A stretch of DNA of 64,000 nt from Ectobius pallidus (lineage: Eukaryota > Arthropoda > Insecta > Blattodea > Ectobiidae): the NCBI GenBank assembly GCA_964059195.1, contig CAXKWD010000006.1, positions 133,368,539-133,432,538 of the forward strand. Direction: 5' to 3'. The position numbers were made by a program, and so were the translations under genes. Below, in pieces: positions 27,901-39,817 of the stretch; position 1 is the first letter of the stretch, and each line of letters opens with the position of its first letter. The notes below the pieces were generated by a model that saw nothing but the letters and a program-made list of their open reading frames with translations, made no database searches and was not told the DNA's origin.

Positions 27901-30900
27901 AAATCAAAACTACCTCTCTAGTGAGGGTATGGGCCTGCTGTGTGTTCTGGCAGCTGTATTTGGCTTGACTGCTATCTTCTTTGGTGCTCCCTAGCTCTTT
28001 CAATTTCTCGGTTGTGGACTTTGGGCCTTTTTGGTTTCCCCTTGATTCTCCTTTTTTCCTGATTGTCATTTCCTTCGATTCTGATCATATTTCATTTCAT
28101 ATATGCTTGTCATTCTTGTAAAATTCTGATTTTCAATTCTGTAAATGTGTAAAAAGTTGATTATTGTTGTTGAAACCGTTATTTCTTGAGATCGAAGTAG
28201 AGTGCCTCAAGTGCTTTGTAAGGATACATCAATCAGCATCCTAGTTTTACAGGTTTGCAGGATAGACTGCCTGCCAGGTTTGCATACCCTTATATTTCAG
28301 TCTTTTTCTTAAGCGTCTGCCACATCCAGATATTGCATCAGTTCCCACAATAAGCTCACTAAGTAGAATTTTATATGTGCAAGCTATTGTTTACACATCA
28401 AAACATTTGCTCTGGGTTAAAACAGGCTTCAAAAGAGAAATAAAATATTGTTCAGTAATACAGAAACTAACCAATTCAAAGATGTGAAATGTGCACTCCT
28501 GTTAAATTGACCCCAAATCATGAAATGCAATTAATTTTATTCTTGCCTGCATGTGTTAATCATTCAAGGAATAGAAATTGTAATGCCAGGAGCTATAATA
28601 ATGCATTTAAATTGTTAGTGACATTTCAAGATTTCGTCTATAAATACAATTAATTAGACCTAAACTGTTTCTTAGTATTGTATGGTTTTGTAGCTGAATT
28701 CGAAGGGCAAACAATGCTTGCCCTTGTGCTGTCTTCAGAGCACTGGCATGCACGGTGGGACATTGAAACAGAAAGATAATGAACTACCGTAAAACATTGA
28801 CAAACTTTTTTAAAAATAATCATTTTGTATAAAAGGAAAACTAATAATTTACAGTTTTTTCTTGTAACATTAGGTAAATTTATTGTTTTAAAATAACAAT
28901 ATTAAAGAATCTGTTTCTTGGAAATTGTGTCTACGTGGTGCTGTCTACTGAGTTGCATACATTTCTCAAATCACAATCTCAAACTGTTGATTACATTTCC
29001 AAGCATTTTGAATGGGATTCATCAAGAAAGTGGTTGTAAAACTTCTGATATTGTAATAAGTCTAACATGGTGTCTTTCTTCATGTTACAGAGCCTAGTTG
29101 GAAGCAATGACCAGTCATGGGGCTGGGATCTGGGAAGAAATAAATTGTACCATGATTCAAAAAATAACGCAGGAGTAACGTACCCTGCGTTGCTCAAACC
29201 AGATGAGACTTTTATCGTCCCTGACAAGTTTTTGGGTGAGTTAAATTAAGATAGTATGAATCCATGTTTTGGTGAAAGTAATCTGAAAAGATGGCTACAA
29301 GAAGAGTATACTAAAAACAAAATAAAATATAATAATAAATAAACCTTAAAAGAAATTACAGGTAAAGAAATGATGCTGAAAAAGCCAGTAATACAATATG
29401 AATCTTTTTTTGTTATTAATGAGGAAAATATTGTAAAGTGTCAATATTATATATTTAAAGCATTTGACTTCACATAATTATTGAAGTAAAAATTTACCAA
29501 ATTAGAACATCATTGTCAGTTGAGACCTACTGGCAAATTTACTTGACCATCAGGTGTCCTTCAGGTTGTATGATGATGATGATGGGGAATCCATGGAATA
29601 TGTTCTTTGTTAAATTTTTACTTAAAATAATTATGTGAAGTTGAATGCTTAAAGTTTAATATATAATATTTCATTTTGTTCTTTAAATTGTCCTACAGTC
29701 TCTTAAGGGTAACATTAATTTTTGTGGCTGTCATTGGTTTATGAAACAAAGAAAGAAAGGAAAAGGAATAACATACGGAAAACAGTGGCTGACATCATGC
29801 ACAAAATAAAAAAACAATTCTGTGTTGCCAATAATAGTGTAAGCTTCCAATAATAATTGTAATTTCAATCAATCGGCCATTAGCTGAGGATGAGAAAGTC
29901 AATTTCTCTCGAAACTAGTCCCAAAACAAACTATTTTAAGTGGGGTAGGTGTTACAATGTCCAACTCCTCAATTTATATTCTTAACTAGCATGTGCCCGC
30001 GGCTTCGCCCGCGATAATTATTTCAAAAATTAAAAATTAAGAGCATAATAGTTAAATCATTATATTTATTAACACCTAAATCACGTGGACTACATACCAC
30101 GATTAGATAGCATCGCCTGGTAAAAGCGACCTCAGTTTCGAGTTCCTTGGTCCAGAAAACCCCTGTATAGTGAGTTTCGTCCAAATAAAACAATGTTTGA
30201 CCATATTAGGGCTTACAACATTCAAGCGATCGCGAAAGTTTCATTTCCAAGGTATGACAAAAATAGACAAAGCCAACTGTAATTGTCAAACTTCCATTTA
30301 ATTTAATTCCAAACCCATCTGAAACAATATGTTTTAATGTCAAATGTGATTTGGATTCGATAATTCTGTGTAAGAAGGGATTAAGTATTCTCAAAAACAT
30401 TTGATTTTTGGCATTTAAAATCATAATTTTTCAAAATCCTTTCTTAGTGAGCACCTACATTATGAAACGAAGGTACTGTCAAAATTCCAAGTCTCTACCT
30501 GTTATAGTTTAGGCTCTACGTTGATTCCTGTCAGTCAGGACAAAGCCTTTTATATATATAGAGATATAATAACTTCACGTCATCAACTTCCTGTAAAAAA
30601 GTTAAAGTGATCCCTATACAGGCCATGAAGGCCCAGGGGGTTCCAGGAGGTTGAGGCTCCCAGATTTTGGACATTCGGCACGTGAAGGTGGTAAGGTTGT
30701 CAGCCATATGCACTGGCCGCCTTTACCCCCAGGATTGCTCCTGGTACTCATGTCTGTTAGAGGCTGAGTCAACCCCAGGGCCATAGTGCCACCAGAAGGA
30801 TCAGGCCAATTGAAAAATTCCGACGTCATTGGGAATCGAACCCGTAACCCAGTTTGTAGTGCAGTGCCTCGACAACTACGCTATGGCGTACTTCCTATAT

Positions 30901-32434
30901 ACATTAATATTTGTTTTAAGTTGGTTTGAACATTTAAAAAACAAGTTTATCTGTAGTCAGTTCTTTGAAATTTTAATATTATAATGAACTAAAATTATTT
31001 TCATAGTAAAATAAAGCTAATTGGATTTTGATGATTATGTTGTAATTAATACTTTTGTGTTATAGTTGTGTTGGACATGGATGATGGTACATTATCTTTT
31101 GTGGTGGACGGCCAATATCTAGGTGTTGCATTCCGTGGCCTCAAAGGTCGAAAACTGTATCCCATAGTTAGTGCGGTTTGGGGCCATTGTGAAATAACAA
31201 TGAAATATATTGGAGGACTGGACCGTAAGTATTACTGTTTTGAATTCAAGATATACAGATATACCAGTACTTATTGCTATAAGAAAGTATATGGTAATTC
31301 TTTAATTTTTTTTTCACTTGTTGGTTAACTGTGTTAAGGGTTGGGTTAAAAAAAAAAAAAATGTTTTGATTTTGTTTTTTCTTTTTGTTTTAAGACATTT
31401 CTAATAAGATAATAAGTTACCTTCACAATAATAGGTATTTCCTGTGAATATGTCGATTGCTCCAATGCAAATGGCAAGAAGACAATGACTGAAGAAAATC
31501 CATGGACTCAAAAGCAGAATTTAAATTCATCATAATAAAACAATTATATTGCTACACCAATAGTCTATTTTGTTTTTAAGAAATAACATTTCAATGTGCT
31601 TCATAATTACCATAAGAATAAAGTATTTCATTCCTGCTTTAAAGAATATTCTAAAGAATAAAGAATTTCAAGAATCTATAAATGTTTACTTGTAATAAAT
31701 AGTAAATTTATGAACTAGTGAAACAGAAATATCAAAATTTCATTAAATTGATGGAACTTAAAGCAGTGAAGTGTGGCAACTATAATAAAATAATTATAAT
31801 ATAAGTTTAACTAAAATACTTATACTTATCATAAGCATAGGTGTTTTCAACTCATTATAATTATTTTAAATCTAAATTGATATATAGAGGAAAAGAGAAG
31901 TCAGTTATGAATGCATGTGTAAACTTCAAGATAACTTGATACCAAAGAGGAAATTGCTCATTATCGATATGTGGAATAGGTAAAATAGATTGATATTGGC
32001 AAAAACTCTTTGTCTTGATTGACTTAAAATCTACCTTAGATTTCTTAAATTTTCTTCGTTTGTTTCATTTTGTTTCGTGTTGAAGCATACTTACTGAATT
32101 GTAATATTAATACAAAATATGTTACTGTAAATTACATATATTTTTATAATTCTGTACATTTTTGTTTGCTTGAGCCAACCTCTTCTTTTAAGGAAAACCC
32201 AATTTAAATTAAAAAATTAGTCTCCCTGGCTTTTGTTAGAACAGGGATTTTACTGTGCTTGTTTGCATTTATGCTTACATTTCTCTTTTCACAGCTGAAC
32301 CTCTTCCACTGATGGACCTATGCAGACGGGTAATACGACAGCGCATAGGCAAACACCAACTTGAAGAGCGTATTCAAGAGCTTAACCTGCCTCATGCCAT
32401 GAAGGTTTACCTTCTCTATCGAGATCGTAGATAA
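20306..32434 (+). CDS. gus: gustavus / SPSB1-4: SPRY domain-containing SOCS box protein (complete, 6 coding exons)
   Basis: Joined exons 20306-20324, 22415-22602, 26433-26618, 29091-29235, 31066-31224 and 32295-32434 give 837 nt, 278 residues plus stop, close to the family's usual ~275. Seen: N-terminal MGQKISGG, a B30.2/SPRY domain ([79 protein letters not shown]), and a C-terminal SOCS box with BC-box ([15 protein letters not shown]) and Cul5-box-like [11 protein letters not shown]. Known: SPSB proteins bind (D/E)-(I/L)-N-N-N peptides through SPRY and recruit Elongin B/C-Cullin 5; fly Gustavus binds Vasa. The arginine, proline, tyrosine and tryptophan that line the peptide pocket appear kept. 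The start is the MGQK methionine, conserved in fly and human; an in-frame ATG six bases upstream is possible. All introns are GT-AG except the first (GC-AG). No frameshift. Confidence 0.96.
20470..21060 (-). repeat. SINE family C, second copy, split
   Basis: 20470-20585 and 20880-21060 match the two halves of the 30610-30893 SINE; about 290 unrelated bases lie between. The B-box is worn (gatcaaatcc in forward orientation). Confidence 0.55.
21919..21986 (+). repeat. (AAT)n microsatellite
   Basis: About 22 uninterrupted AAT units in the gus intron after the first coding exon. Confidence 0.95.
22415..22602 (+). CDS. gus: gus coding exon 2
   Basis: Acceptor ttttttcag ends at 22414; donor gtatgt starts at 22603. 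It encodes [10 protein letters not shown] through RSLNIFVK, the start of the SPRY domain including LDILLDMPP. It enters with two bases of a split glycine codon and ends in phase 0. A Helitron starts 7 bases beyond the donor. Confidence 0.97.
22610..23417 (+). mobile_element. Non-autonomous Helitron in gus intron, 808 bp
   Basis: Starts TCTCTATATATATAAAAGG, ends with hairpin cccgggcgacgccggg, ten bases, then CTAG. It is flanked by A on the left and T on the right, the A|T insertion rule of Helitrons. It carries a TGAC-rich microsatellite near its 5' end and no helicase ORF. It sits 7 bases inside the intron. Confidence 0.75.
23431..23821 (+). repeat. tRNA-derived SINE, family A, copy 1
   Basis: The head has an A-box-like ggtggtgtagaggtagca and a B-box-like gggtcaaacccgg; the body ends tagggGTTACAGGAAAcagtcag. 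It shares blocks with 52696-53090 and 39573-39817. It starts 14 bases after the Helitron end. Confidence 0.7.
26215..26372 (+). repeat. SINE family B 3' half in gus intron
   Basis: Matches the minus strand of 48935-49085 (aaaaccaccattaacggcc, tgatgacg-like block, ggatgtag) and ends ggagtttagttta, the family tail. It ends about 60 bases before gus exon 3. Confidence 0.7.
26433..26618 (+). CDS. gus: gus coding exon 3
   Basis: Acceptor tttcag ends at 26432; donor gtatgt starts at 26619. Phase 0 at both ends, 62 codons. It encodes [17 protein letters not shown] through APLHSVGYQ, the core of the SPRY domain with peptide-pocket residues. A SINE fragment ends about 60 bases before the acceptor. 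Confidence 0.97.
27171..27653 (+). mobile_element. Penelope-like element: GIY-YIG endonuclease ORF, 5'-truncated
   Basis: A 160-residue open frame with GIY (41-43), C47-x2-C50, YKG in place of YIG (54-56), TRWKEH with Arg65, H84/H90 and Glu112 in VWEKIYI. Known: Penelope-like retroelements end in a GIY-YIG endonuclease with a CCHH zinc site between and after the GIY and YIG boxes. The upstream RT is gone (stop about 30 bases before the ATG). It lies in the gus intron between exons 3 and 4, same strand. The frame is intact but the YIG isoleucine is Lys, so activity is doubtful. Confidence 0.85.
27635..27690 (+). ncRNA. Decayed hammerhead-like motif at the Penelope 3' end
   Basis: CTGACGA (27650-27656) matches the CUGANGA core, followed by a stem gatagg/cctatc, then caaaatcc where GAAA is expected. 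It lies directly after the endonuclease stop. The GAAA box is mutated, so it is probably inactive. Confidence 0.4.
29091..29235 (+). CDS. gus: gus coding exon 4
   Basis: Acceptor catgttacag ends at 29090; donor gtgagt starts at 29236. It encodes [16 protein letters not shown] through FIVPDKFL and ends after the first base of a valine codon. Confidence 0.97.
29870..29935 (+). ncRNA. Hammerhead ribozyme-like motif
   Basis: CTGAGGA (29884-29890) is followed by stem gagaaa-gtcaa-tttctc, then CGAAAC and tagtc (a minimal stem III and a UH cleavage site). The order and cores match type I hammerheads described in Penelope-like elements. Stem I pairing is weak. It lies in a gus intron. Confidence 0.45.
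29986..30564 (-). mobile_element. Non-autonomous Helitron in gus intron, minus strand, 579 bp
   Basis: On the minus strand it starts TCTCTATATATATAAAAGG and ends with a CGCGGGCGAAGCCGCGG stem followed by atgCTAG. Flanks are A and T. The first ~150 bases match the 22610 copy; the 3' half matches 4981-5290 instead. Confidence 0.75.
30610..30893 (-). repeat. tRNA-derived SINE, family C
   Basis: Minus strand has A-box TAGCGTAGTTG and B-box GGTTCGATTCC at tRNA spacing. The body matches 20880-21060 and 20470-20585 (shared gctcctggtactcat and ccagggccatag). In the gus intron before exon 5. Confidence 0.75.
31066..31224 (+). CDS. gus: gus coding exon 5
   Basis: Acceptor gttatag ends at 31065; donor gtaagt starts at 31225. 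It encodes [16 protein letters not shown] through KYIGGLD, the end of the SPRY domain with VWGHCEI, and leaves one base of a split proline codon. Confidence 0.97.
32295..32434 (+). CDS. gus: gus coding exon 6 (SOCS box and stop)
   Basis: Acceptor ttcacag ends at 32294; TAA stop at 32432-32434. It encodes [16 protein letters not shown] through LLYRDRR, the whole SOCS box that contacts Elongin C and Cullin 5. Confidence 0.97.
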
Positions 32435-35400
32435 CAAACTCACAAACTAGTGTCCAGCGAAGAGTCATTCATCGAGTGACAAGAAACGCTCAACACTTTC
32501 TACTAGCTTCTCGAATTTGTGTGAAACATTGTGGACTTGTCTTGCCACGTCATCGCAGAAGATATAAGCCAACAAATCGATATAATATTTAACAAAGGAC
32601 GAACGATGTTCAAGGACTGCCAAACTCATTGTTATGAGCAATTTACTCATTCCGTGTCAATATTTTGACAGAGGCAAGATTTCTTTTTTATACATTGGAA
32701 ATTTGATCGCCAGGACTTCCCTCTTACCCCATTCATGCCATTGGTGATCATTAGTACTTTATTGCTAAAGTGGGGTTATTATTTCAAGAAGCCAATGTGC
32801 TTGATGATTTTGAATCTGAATAATATGCGGGAAGATTTATGGAATATAATTTTTGTGGCATTTTTCTTATGGTACGTCGAGAACAATCTTTAACTTTAAC
32901 CAGTGCCCGTTCCAGATCTTGTAGAACAATGAGAAGTAATACTAGTGCATGTGTGTGAATGATTAGGGTGTATGGATTTTAAGAACTTTTTTTTAATGTT
33001 AATTTTCAGAAAATAAGATCAAAAACCTTTTGTTCTAATTTGTTTCCTTGAATTTATTGTGCTAGAATTAATTTGACAATGATGGCTTCCATCGTACAAG
33101 AATAACTGGTATCCAGGTAATCATTTGGCTTGATGACAGCTTAACTCTCATCATATTTAAGTTAAGTTTCATAGCTTTATTTGTTAATGCATCACAAAAA
33201 AAATGTATGTTTTGTTCTCTAATGTTTTGTAAGTCTCTTTATCCCTTTCTTTATTCTTAAATTGGGGATAAGAATAGAGGCAAGCTGTGTGCACTATGTA
33301 GCTCTATTTTTGGTGGAGGGGGTGTGTAATATATTTCCTAATTACTTTTTCTAATCTTGCTCCACCCAACAAAGAAGATATTTTCCTCTATAAAAAATGA
33401 CTTGATCTCAGATCGATATTACTTCCTTATCATTAGTGTTGTACTTGAGAAAAAATGAACTTTAGAAAGTTTTGAAGCTGAAGTTAACATTAATTCTTTC
33501 TCAAAGGTTAGAGGGGGACAGAAGCTGTGTAATATTTAATATTCTTTTATGAAGGAATTTTTCCACATATTGGTTCTTAGAAATTTCACCTCCTGACTAT
33601 GCAACTTCAGCACTTGTAGACTGATTTCAGAAATAAATTTGTAAGGAATGTCATGTCGAAACCTACCCTTAAATTTTGCACATCGAGAGGTCTTTGTTAC
33701 AGATAGCCACATGCAAAAAATTAGGTGCTCTTATTAACTGTAAGTGGGTGATAACTTGTTTGTGTTGTTGCATATAAAGGAAGAGCGGTGGGCACTTGTA
33801 CGGCTTGCTTGAGTAGCTAACTTTCATAATTTTTAGAAATTTCCACTTATCATTTCCACATTGGAAACTGTTTAATCTTTATAGACATTGAGGGACTAGT
33901 TGTGAGTGTTAGTCTGTGTGGGTATTACAGAAGTGTGAACCGCTCATTTTGCATGATTAAAACAAAGATTTTTTGCCATTATTGACAATTCTTGTCCAGA
34001 CAAAACTGTTTAGGTTTTAAGAATTCAGACTAACATACTACATATTGTGCTAGTCATTACAGGACAAAGTTATATATAAAACAACAAATTGAACTAATTA
34101 AAAAAGGACACAAAATTTACATTGCTAATCCTAAATACTTAAGCATATACAGATTACTTCACGAATTGTGCTGGATACAAGCATGTGTATCAGAGGAGGG
34201 TATTATTCGTTATTATAATATTATTCCCTACCATAGTGATAAGGAAAGGGAGAGTTAAGGCGAACTACACATAGGCCTACATGGGTGGTGGGAATTTCGT
34301 CTTGCAACGCTGGGACAGTGGACACAGCAGTGCATAGGGAAAACCTGTGACTCCAACAACTAGGTGAAATTACTCAATAATTCATATTTATGAGATTTTC
34401 AATTAATTTTCACCCACTTTGTGATAATATGAGCAGTTAATTTTTACAATTGTCTATCTGCTGTGAAGCTCTATTGATACGCTAAACTGGAGGATAGATT
34501 TTAACATGACAACCCGTACTGTTCCCTTGTAAGCTGGATGACCCTTAAAAACCAAATTTGTATTGTTGCACCCTTAGCAAGCTGCCAAGAAATGAAATAG
34601 TGCTGAAGAGTCTAGCAAGAGCAGGCCAATTGTGCTTCATAGTAAATTTATTACCTGGTAAATGATATGGGGACTTGCTAGTTTGGAATGGATGTTTACC
34701 CGCTGCCAGAAGATGTTCATAAATTTATCGGTAGGAGGGTTTTACAATAATCAACTCTGCCTTACACTTATACATCTTATAATGTATGATATTCTATCCA
34801 GATTCCTTGAAATTAAAGATAAAAGCAGCAAACGGGCATATAAAAGCAAGTCATGGCATTAGATATAGTAGCACAAATGTTGAGAATTGGACATTTTCTA
34901 AAGTACTATTCTCATAATGATTAATCTTCTCTTATTTCATAATTGGTAACTTTTTAGTTTGAGTATTATACTGAAGTATCTAGCAAGTTTTTGTAAAAAC
35001 AGTTTCTTACACTTAAAGTTTTTACTAAATACAAAATCTCCATACGTGCGATCTTCCTAATAATCATGCTTTTTTTAGTTCTGTTACGAATGTTATAAAA
35101 ATACATAAAAACAGAGAGTCAAAATAATAAAAGATAATTAGAGCCTTCTTTTCTCACCAGTTGGTTAAATCATTCAATTTAATTTCAGTGTACCAGTAAA
35201 AAGTTTTCTCTATGTGAATATTATGTATAACTTTGAAAAGCATATTAGCATTTTCTCCATTGCAAACAAAGTAAAGATAGAAAGTTAAAAATGTATTAAA
35301 AAATACAAAGACTTGGTTGGAATGTTTAAGGAATTAAGTAAATTATATTCAAAGCTATACATACTCCTAGTTCTATGTACAATATAATAAGATCTTGCCA

Positions 35401-37050
35401 CATCGGACAGTGTTATATATTTATTTTAAAAAGTGGCTAAAAAAAAAAAATCGTACACAATCTATTTCATATTATGTTTCTCTTGTCCAACTCTGAATAT
35501 GTGGCATGATACAAATGTTTGTTAAAAAAAAGGCAAAGAAAATAATTTAATATCAAAATTAAAACAACTCTTAAATTATGGTACTGAGAGTAAATATTAC
35601 ATCAGTAAATAATATTCGTTGATTACTGTGATGATTATCATACAGAAACTTGGAAGCATGATTTGTGTGTTAAATTTTCTTTAATATGCTGAAAATCTTT
35701 AGCATAGGTTGAATTATTATTTCAAATGCAGTTTTATGGAATTTGGTTATTGTAAGCTATAAACTAATTGGATATAAGTAAATTAAATTTCATGTAGAGA
35801 AATCACAAAAGAAATATTGAAAGCTATTGTGCAATATTTGCATTGCATAGGGAGTTTTCTTTTCTGTCCTTTTCTTGCAACAATGTTAATTCATTTTGTT
35901 GCAACAAATATGTGCCAAGCATTTATCTGTGTTCACTATTTTTGTTTATAATTTTAAATTTTTAGGTTACTAAATTGAATGTTAACTGATTTATTTTTTA
36001 AATGTATTTAATTTAGAAAGAAGTTATTTTACATTATTCACATCCAGTTTTGTTGTTTCCAAAGGATAAATTGTTGCTACAATATGATTTATGATGAAAA
36101 TATTTTGTTTCTTGCATTCTATTTTATTGTAACAAATTCATTTTTATATAAGATGTTAATTATCAGTTATATAATCATAAAAAGATGACAAATAACAGCA
36201 AATTAACCATGCCGGTATGTGATGGGAGTCCAAGTGGCCATATTTGTAAGGGAAGTAAGATGTAATAAGTCATTATATTCAAAGCATATTGAAAGCAAAT
36301 TAATTCATATTTGCTGTGCTCTTTCTATGCATAACTAAAGATTTCTGCAGTTTCTGATAGATTTTACTATGTCCTACTGTTCTGTCATTTATTAGATAAA
36401 TTGAAAACAAGAAGAAAATCTTAATATGCATAACATGAGGATAGGAACATAAGCTTATTCATGAGTGTGAACTGTTTCTGTGAGTTTGCGTGTGTATTAT
36501 GAATTCAATTGAGAGTTATGTGAACTGATGAAGTAATTTATACTTACGACTAAAGAGAGGAATATGATACCAGCAAAATAGTTGTGCCTGCGCGAACATT
36601 ATGGAGCTGTTGCTGCACAGGATTAGAAAATTCCCATTCCACTGTCCTGACAAGCAGAACGTGACATCACATCCAAATATTCTTCTGTCAGCAGAAAAAG
36701 AAAATTCTGTCACAGTATTCTTTCCTAAATGATAAATCATTTCTTGCGTAAAAGTAGAATTAACACATATACCTTATCAATGTTTCAATAGTTTCGTAAT
36801 GTAATTTTAACCTACACAAGTACTGTGTAAACAGATTTGGTTGTGGTATTGATGATAATAATAGTGGTATAACAATATAATATTCAGAGGAGCAGAGTTG
36901 AATTTTTTTTTGGGGGGGGGGCATTAGTGGATTTTAATAGTTATAAATAGGCCTTATGTGAAAAAAAACTCAAATGGGAGGGGGGTTAGAGGGGCTGTTT
37001 CTCCTCACCCAGAAAGATTTGCTTAATATTAGCTGCTTTTAATTTAAGTT
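32435..37050. other. gus 3' UTR and AT-rich flank
   Basis: No further coding sequence seen. The start must be gus 3' UTR; its end is unknown. No clear repeat copies. Confidence 0.6.
33632..33637 (+). terminator. Candidate polyadenylation signal AATAAA downstream of gus
   Basis: AATAAA about 1.2 kb after the gus stop codon. Other AT-rich candidates follow; the true 3' end cannot be fixed from sequence. Confidence 0.2.
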
Positions 37051-37062
37051 CAGATTAATGAT

Positions 37063-38265
37063 ATGTTTCTGTATAAAGAACAGAAACCAGAAGACTTTGC
37101 ACTGGTGATAATGAATAATGCTCAGCGTGAAATATTGTGTAAGTACGGTTCAGACTGTATACACATGGACAATACACATGGGCTTAATAGTTATGGATTT
37201 GAGCTGGTCACTTTAATGGTCTTGGATGACATGAGGCTAGGATTTCCTGGTGCCTTTTTCATATTAAACAGAACAGATGAATTGGCACTATCTCTTGTTT
37301 CTGAAAAGCATTAAAGAGCAAATGGGTGAAATGTCTGCAAGTGTTTTTATGTCATATATGGCAGAGGGAGTTTATAATGCATGGGTAAATGTGATGACTG
37401 AACCCCAGAAAAGATCATATTGCGTATGGCACATTGACAGGGCATGGAGGAAAAATCTGAGCAAAATTAAATTGAAAACAAAACAAACCGAAGTCTACAA
37501 AATCATGAGAACTATATTACAGGAGCAAGACCCCAAGGCCCCTTCTATTAGAATTAGGGTTTAAAACAATGTGCTGATATTTAGACCTCTGATTTCGGTG
37601 CATACTTCCTCCAGCATTATGTACCATGCAAGGAGCCATGGGCCTATTGTTATCGGCTTCACTGTGAATTAAATACGAATATTCTCATAGAAAGGATGCA
37701 CAGGACAATCAAGTACATTTACTTGCATGGGAAGAGTATAAAACGCTTAGACAAATCGATCCATGCAATTATGACTTTCGTGAGGGACAAACTCATTGAC
37801 AGGTTACCAGTCGTACACAAGGGAAAGATAACTTCAAAAAATCTGACTTGAGGAAGCACAATAAGAAAAGTATGAATTTGCAAACTGACAGCATTGTGCA
37901 GCAAGATTGATATTGTCAAACTGTTTAGTAATAACAAATGAAAGAATTGTGCAAAATTGACAATTATTGTCCTATTGCGATTGTCATATTGTTCTGTCAG
38001 GAATGTAGTTCTTACATTCATATGTATCCTGCAGTTGCCATGATTCAGGTATCAGATGGAATACGTGCAAACATATCCGTTTACTATGCCAGACAATTTA
38101 AACCTTGTGCATTGCCTGCTTCTTCAGATGCTGAGAATTCATTGGTTATAGCTTGGAATGAAGCTGAAATAATCACCATTGAATTGAGGAAAAGAAAAGA
38201 AAATGCGAGTGTGCCTCGAAGTATAAGGAAAGCTTGCTTAGTTGCAAAGGTAACAAATAATTAAT
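37063..38265 (+). pseudogene. Mutator-like (MULE) transposase remnant
   Basis: Broken by frameshifts at about 37310 and stops near 37560 and 37850. In order: a DDE-type segment with CIHMDNTHGLNSYGFEL and FPGAFFILNRTDE; YNAWVNVM and CVWHIDRAWRKNL; then WAYCYRLHCELNTNILIERM and IKYIYLHGK with RLDKSIHAIM; and last a decayed SWIM-type zinc-finger region (C..C.IHMY). This order is that of MULE transposases common in insect genomes. No TIRs were found. Confidence 0.75.
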
Positions 38266-38624
38266 TCTGCAATACATGCTCTAGCCAAACAGATAGCCCC
38301 TATGCCGGCTCTAATGAAGCCAGTTCAGCAAACCAAGGACTCTGCAATGAAATTAATACCTAGAGACAATAGCAGTGTGTTATGTGCAATATGTGCAATA
38401 CCATAGACTGTCATCTGTCAAAATATAACCATGAGACCCTAAATGTACATTTTTTAACCTTGTGTGTGGTATCTCAACTGATGGGCACAGGACCATAAAA
38501 CTGAATGGGATGCTAATCTTAAATCCTCAAGAATATGGTTTATTTAGGACGATTCAGCAAGCTCGCCAGTCTACGACCCCCCCCCCCCCCCCCCGTCAGT
38601 TGCTTCACTACTGTGACTGTGTTC

Positions 38625-38894
38625 CAGGGGCGGATCCAGAGAGAGATTTTGGGGGGGGGGGGACCAAAGTAGAGAGGGAAGTTTTTACTCATAAAAATTA
38701 ATTATTCCCAGTACACAATTGAAAACAAAATGAACATTTCAGCATTTTCTTACAAAGGTATTTCAAAATAATCAATGTCGTTGCTTTAATTTAAGTATTT
38801 GGGTTATGTTCTAATAAATTTTGAATAATTTGTGCTTAATGTTACAAATTTTGGGCCCCCCCCCCCCCCCCCCCCCCCCGTGGATCCGTCCCTG
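38625..38894. mobile_element. hAT-type MITE with poly-G/poly-C interior
   Basis: Inverted termini CAGGGGCGGATCCA and TGGATCCGTCCCTG, flanked by ctgtgttc and ctgtgtgc (7 of 8 match). Runs of G near 38651 and C near 38857-38879 lie just inside the ends. Confidence 0.8.
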
Positions 38895-39572
38895 CTGTGT
38901 GCACAGCACTATTGTTGAGCTCATCATACAGGTGCATCTCATGTTTTGCTGGTAGCACATTCCTCTCTTTAGTCGTTTGTGTCATCTATGAATGGGATTT
39001 CTATGTGGATCCCTGCAAGCGACAGTTTACAAAAGGGGATGGTCAACTATCTGAATTTTCAGCAGCTGCATTCTATAAGACCTATCTTGAAAACCACACT
39101 TTTCTTTGGCTGTTCTGGAATGTTGAAATGAAATTCCTCAAAATACTTAATTTTAAATGATAAACACATAAGCTGCCTACTACAGTTCCCAAACATGTGA
39201 GCTGCATACTGCAAATCCCTATCTAGTTATAACATTGAATATTTTATATATTAATCTCATAATCATTTTACAAAAGCAGCATATAAAATATATTCTTTCT
39301 TCATTATTGTTGTGCAGTTCTTTGAAAGAATAACAGATACATACAGACAAAATAAAGAGCAAAGCATCGTTTTGGCAATGCAACAACACTGAGCAGACTT
39401 CTGCTAATAATAGTAAGGGAAGGTTGATGGGTAATAAAACCACTTCATTTGGCAGTGAATTGGCTGGTCCCAAGTTGGGGCAGGTAGAAGGGTGATTAGA
39501 AAAACACATGGGAGAACTATCAGAAGTAATTTCCAACAAAGTTCTCATCCTGGAACAAAGTAAAAAAGAACT

Positions 39573-39817
39573 AAAAATCCTGGGCATGGAGTCTCTGGGA
39601 GGGGCTGTAAGCTGGGACCTACGGCATGTGGAAGAAATCCAAGCCTAAATTAGAGCCCTTTCACTTCCAAGTAATACCTTAGTTTCCAGAGGATTGTGAG
39701 ACAATGGGCTTACTACTGGTCCTCTGTCCTCTAAAATAGGATAACAAAATTAATCTAGGCATTGATACCTCCAATTGGAGTCCCTACCTCACCATAGGGG
39801 TTACAGGAAAAAGTCAG
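39573..39817 (+). repeat. SINE family A, copy 3, 5'-truncated
   Basis: Begins at aaaaatcctgggca and runs to the same 3' end as copy 1 (accataggggttacagg). The tRNA head is missing, as in truncated retroposed copies. Confidence 0.65.

Noticed and set aside
39219..39587. 122-codon minus-strand open frame
   Set aside because: No known motif, low-complexity Leu/Cys-rich product, no splice context; likely chance.
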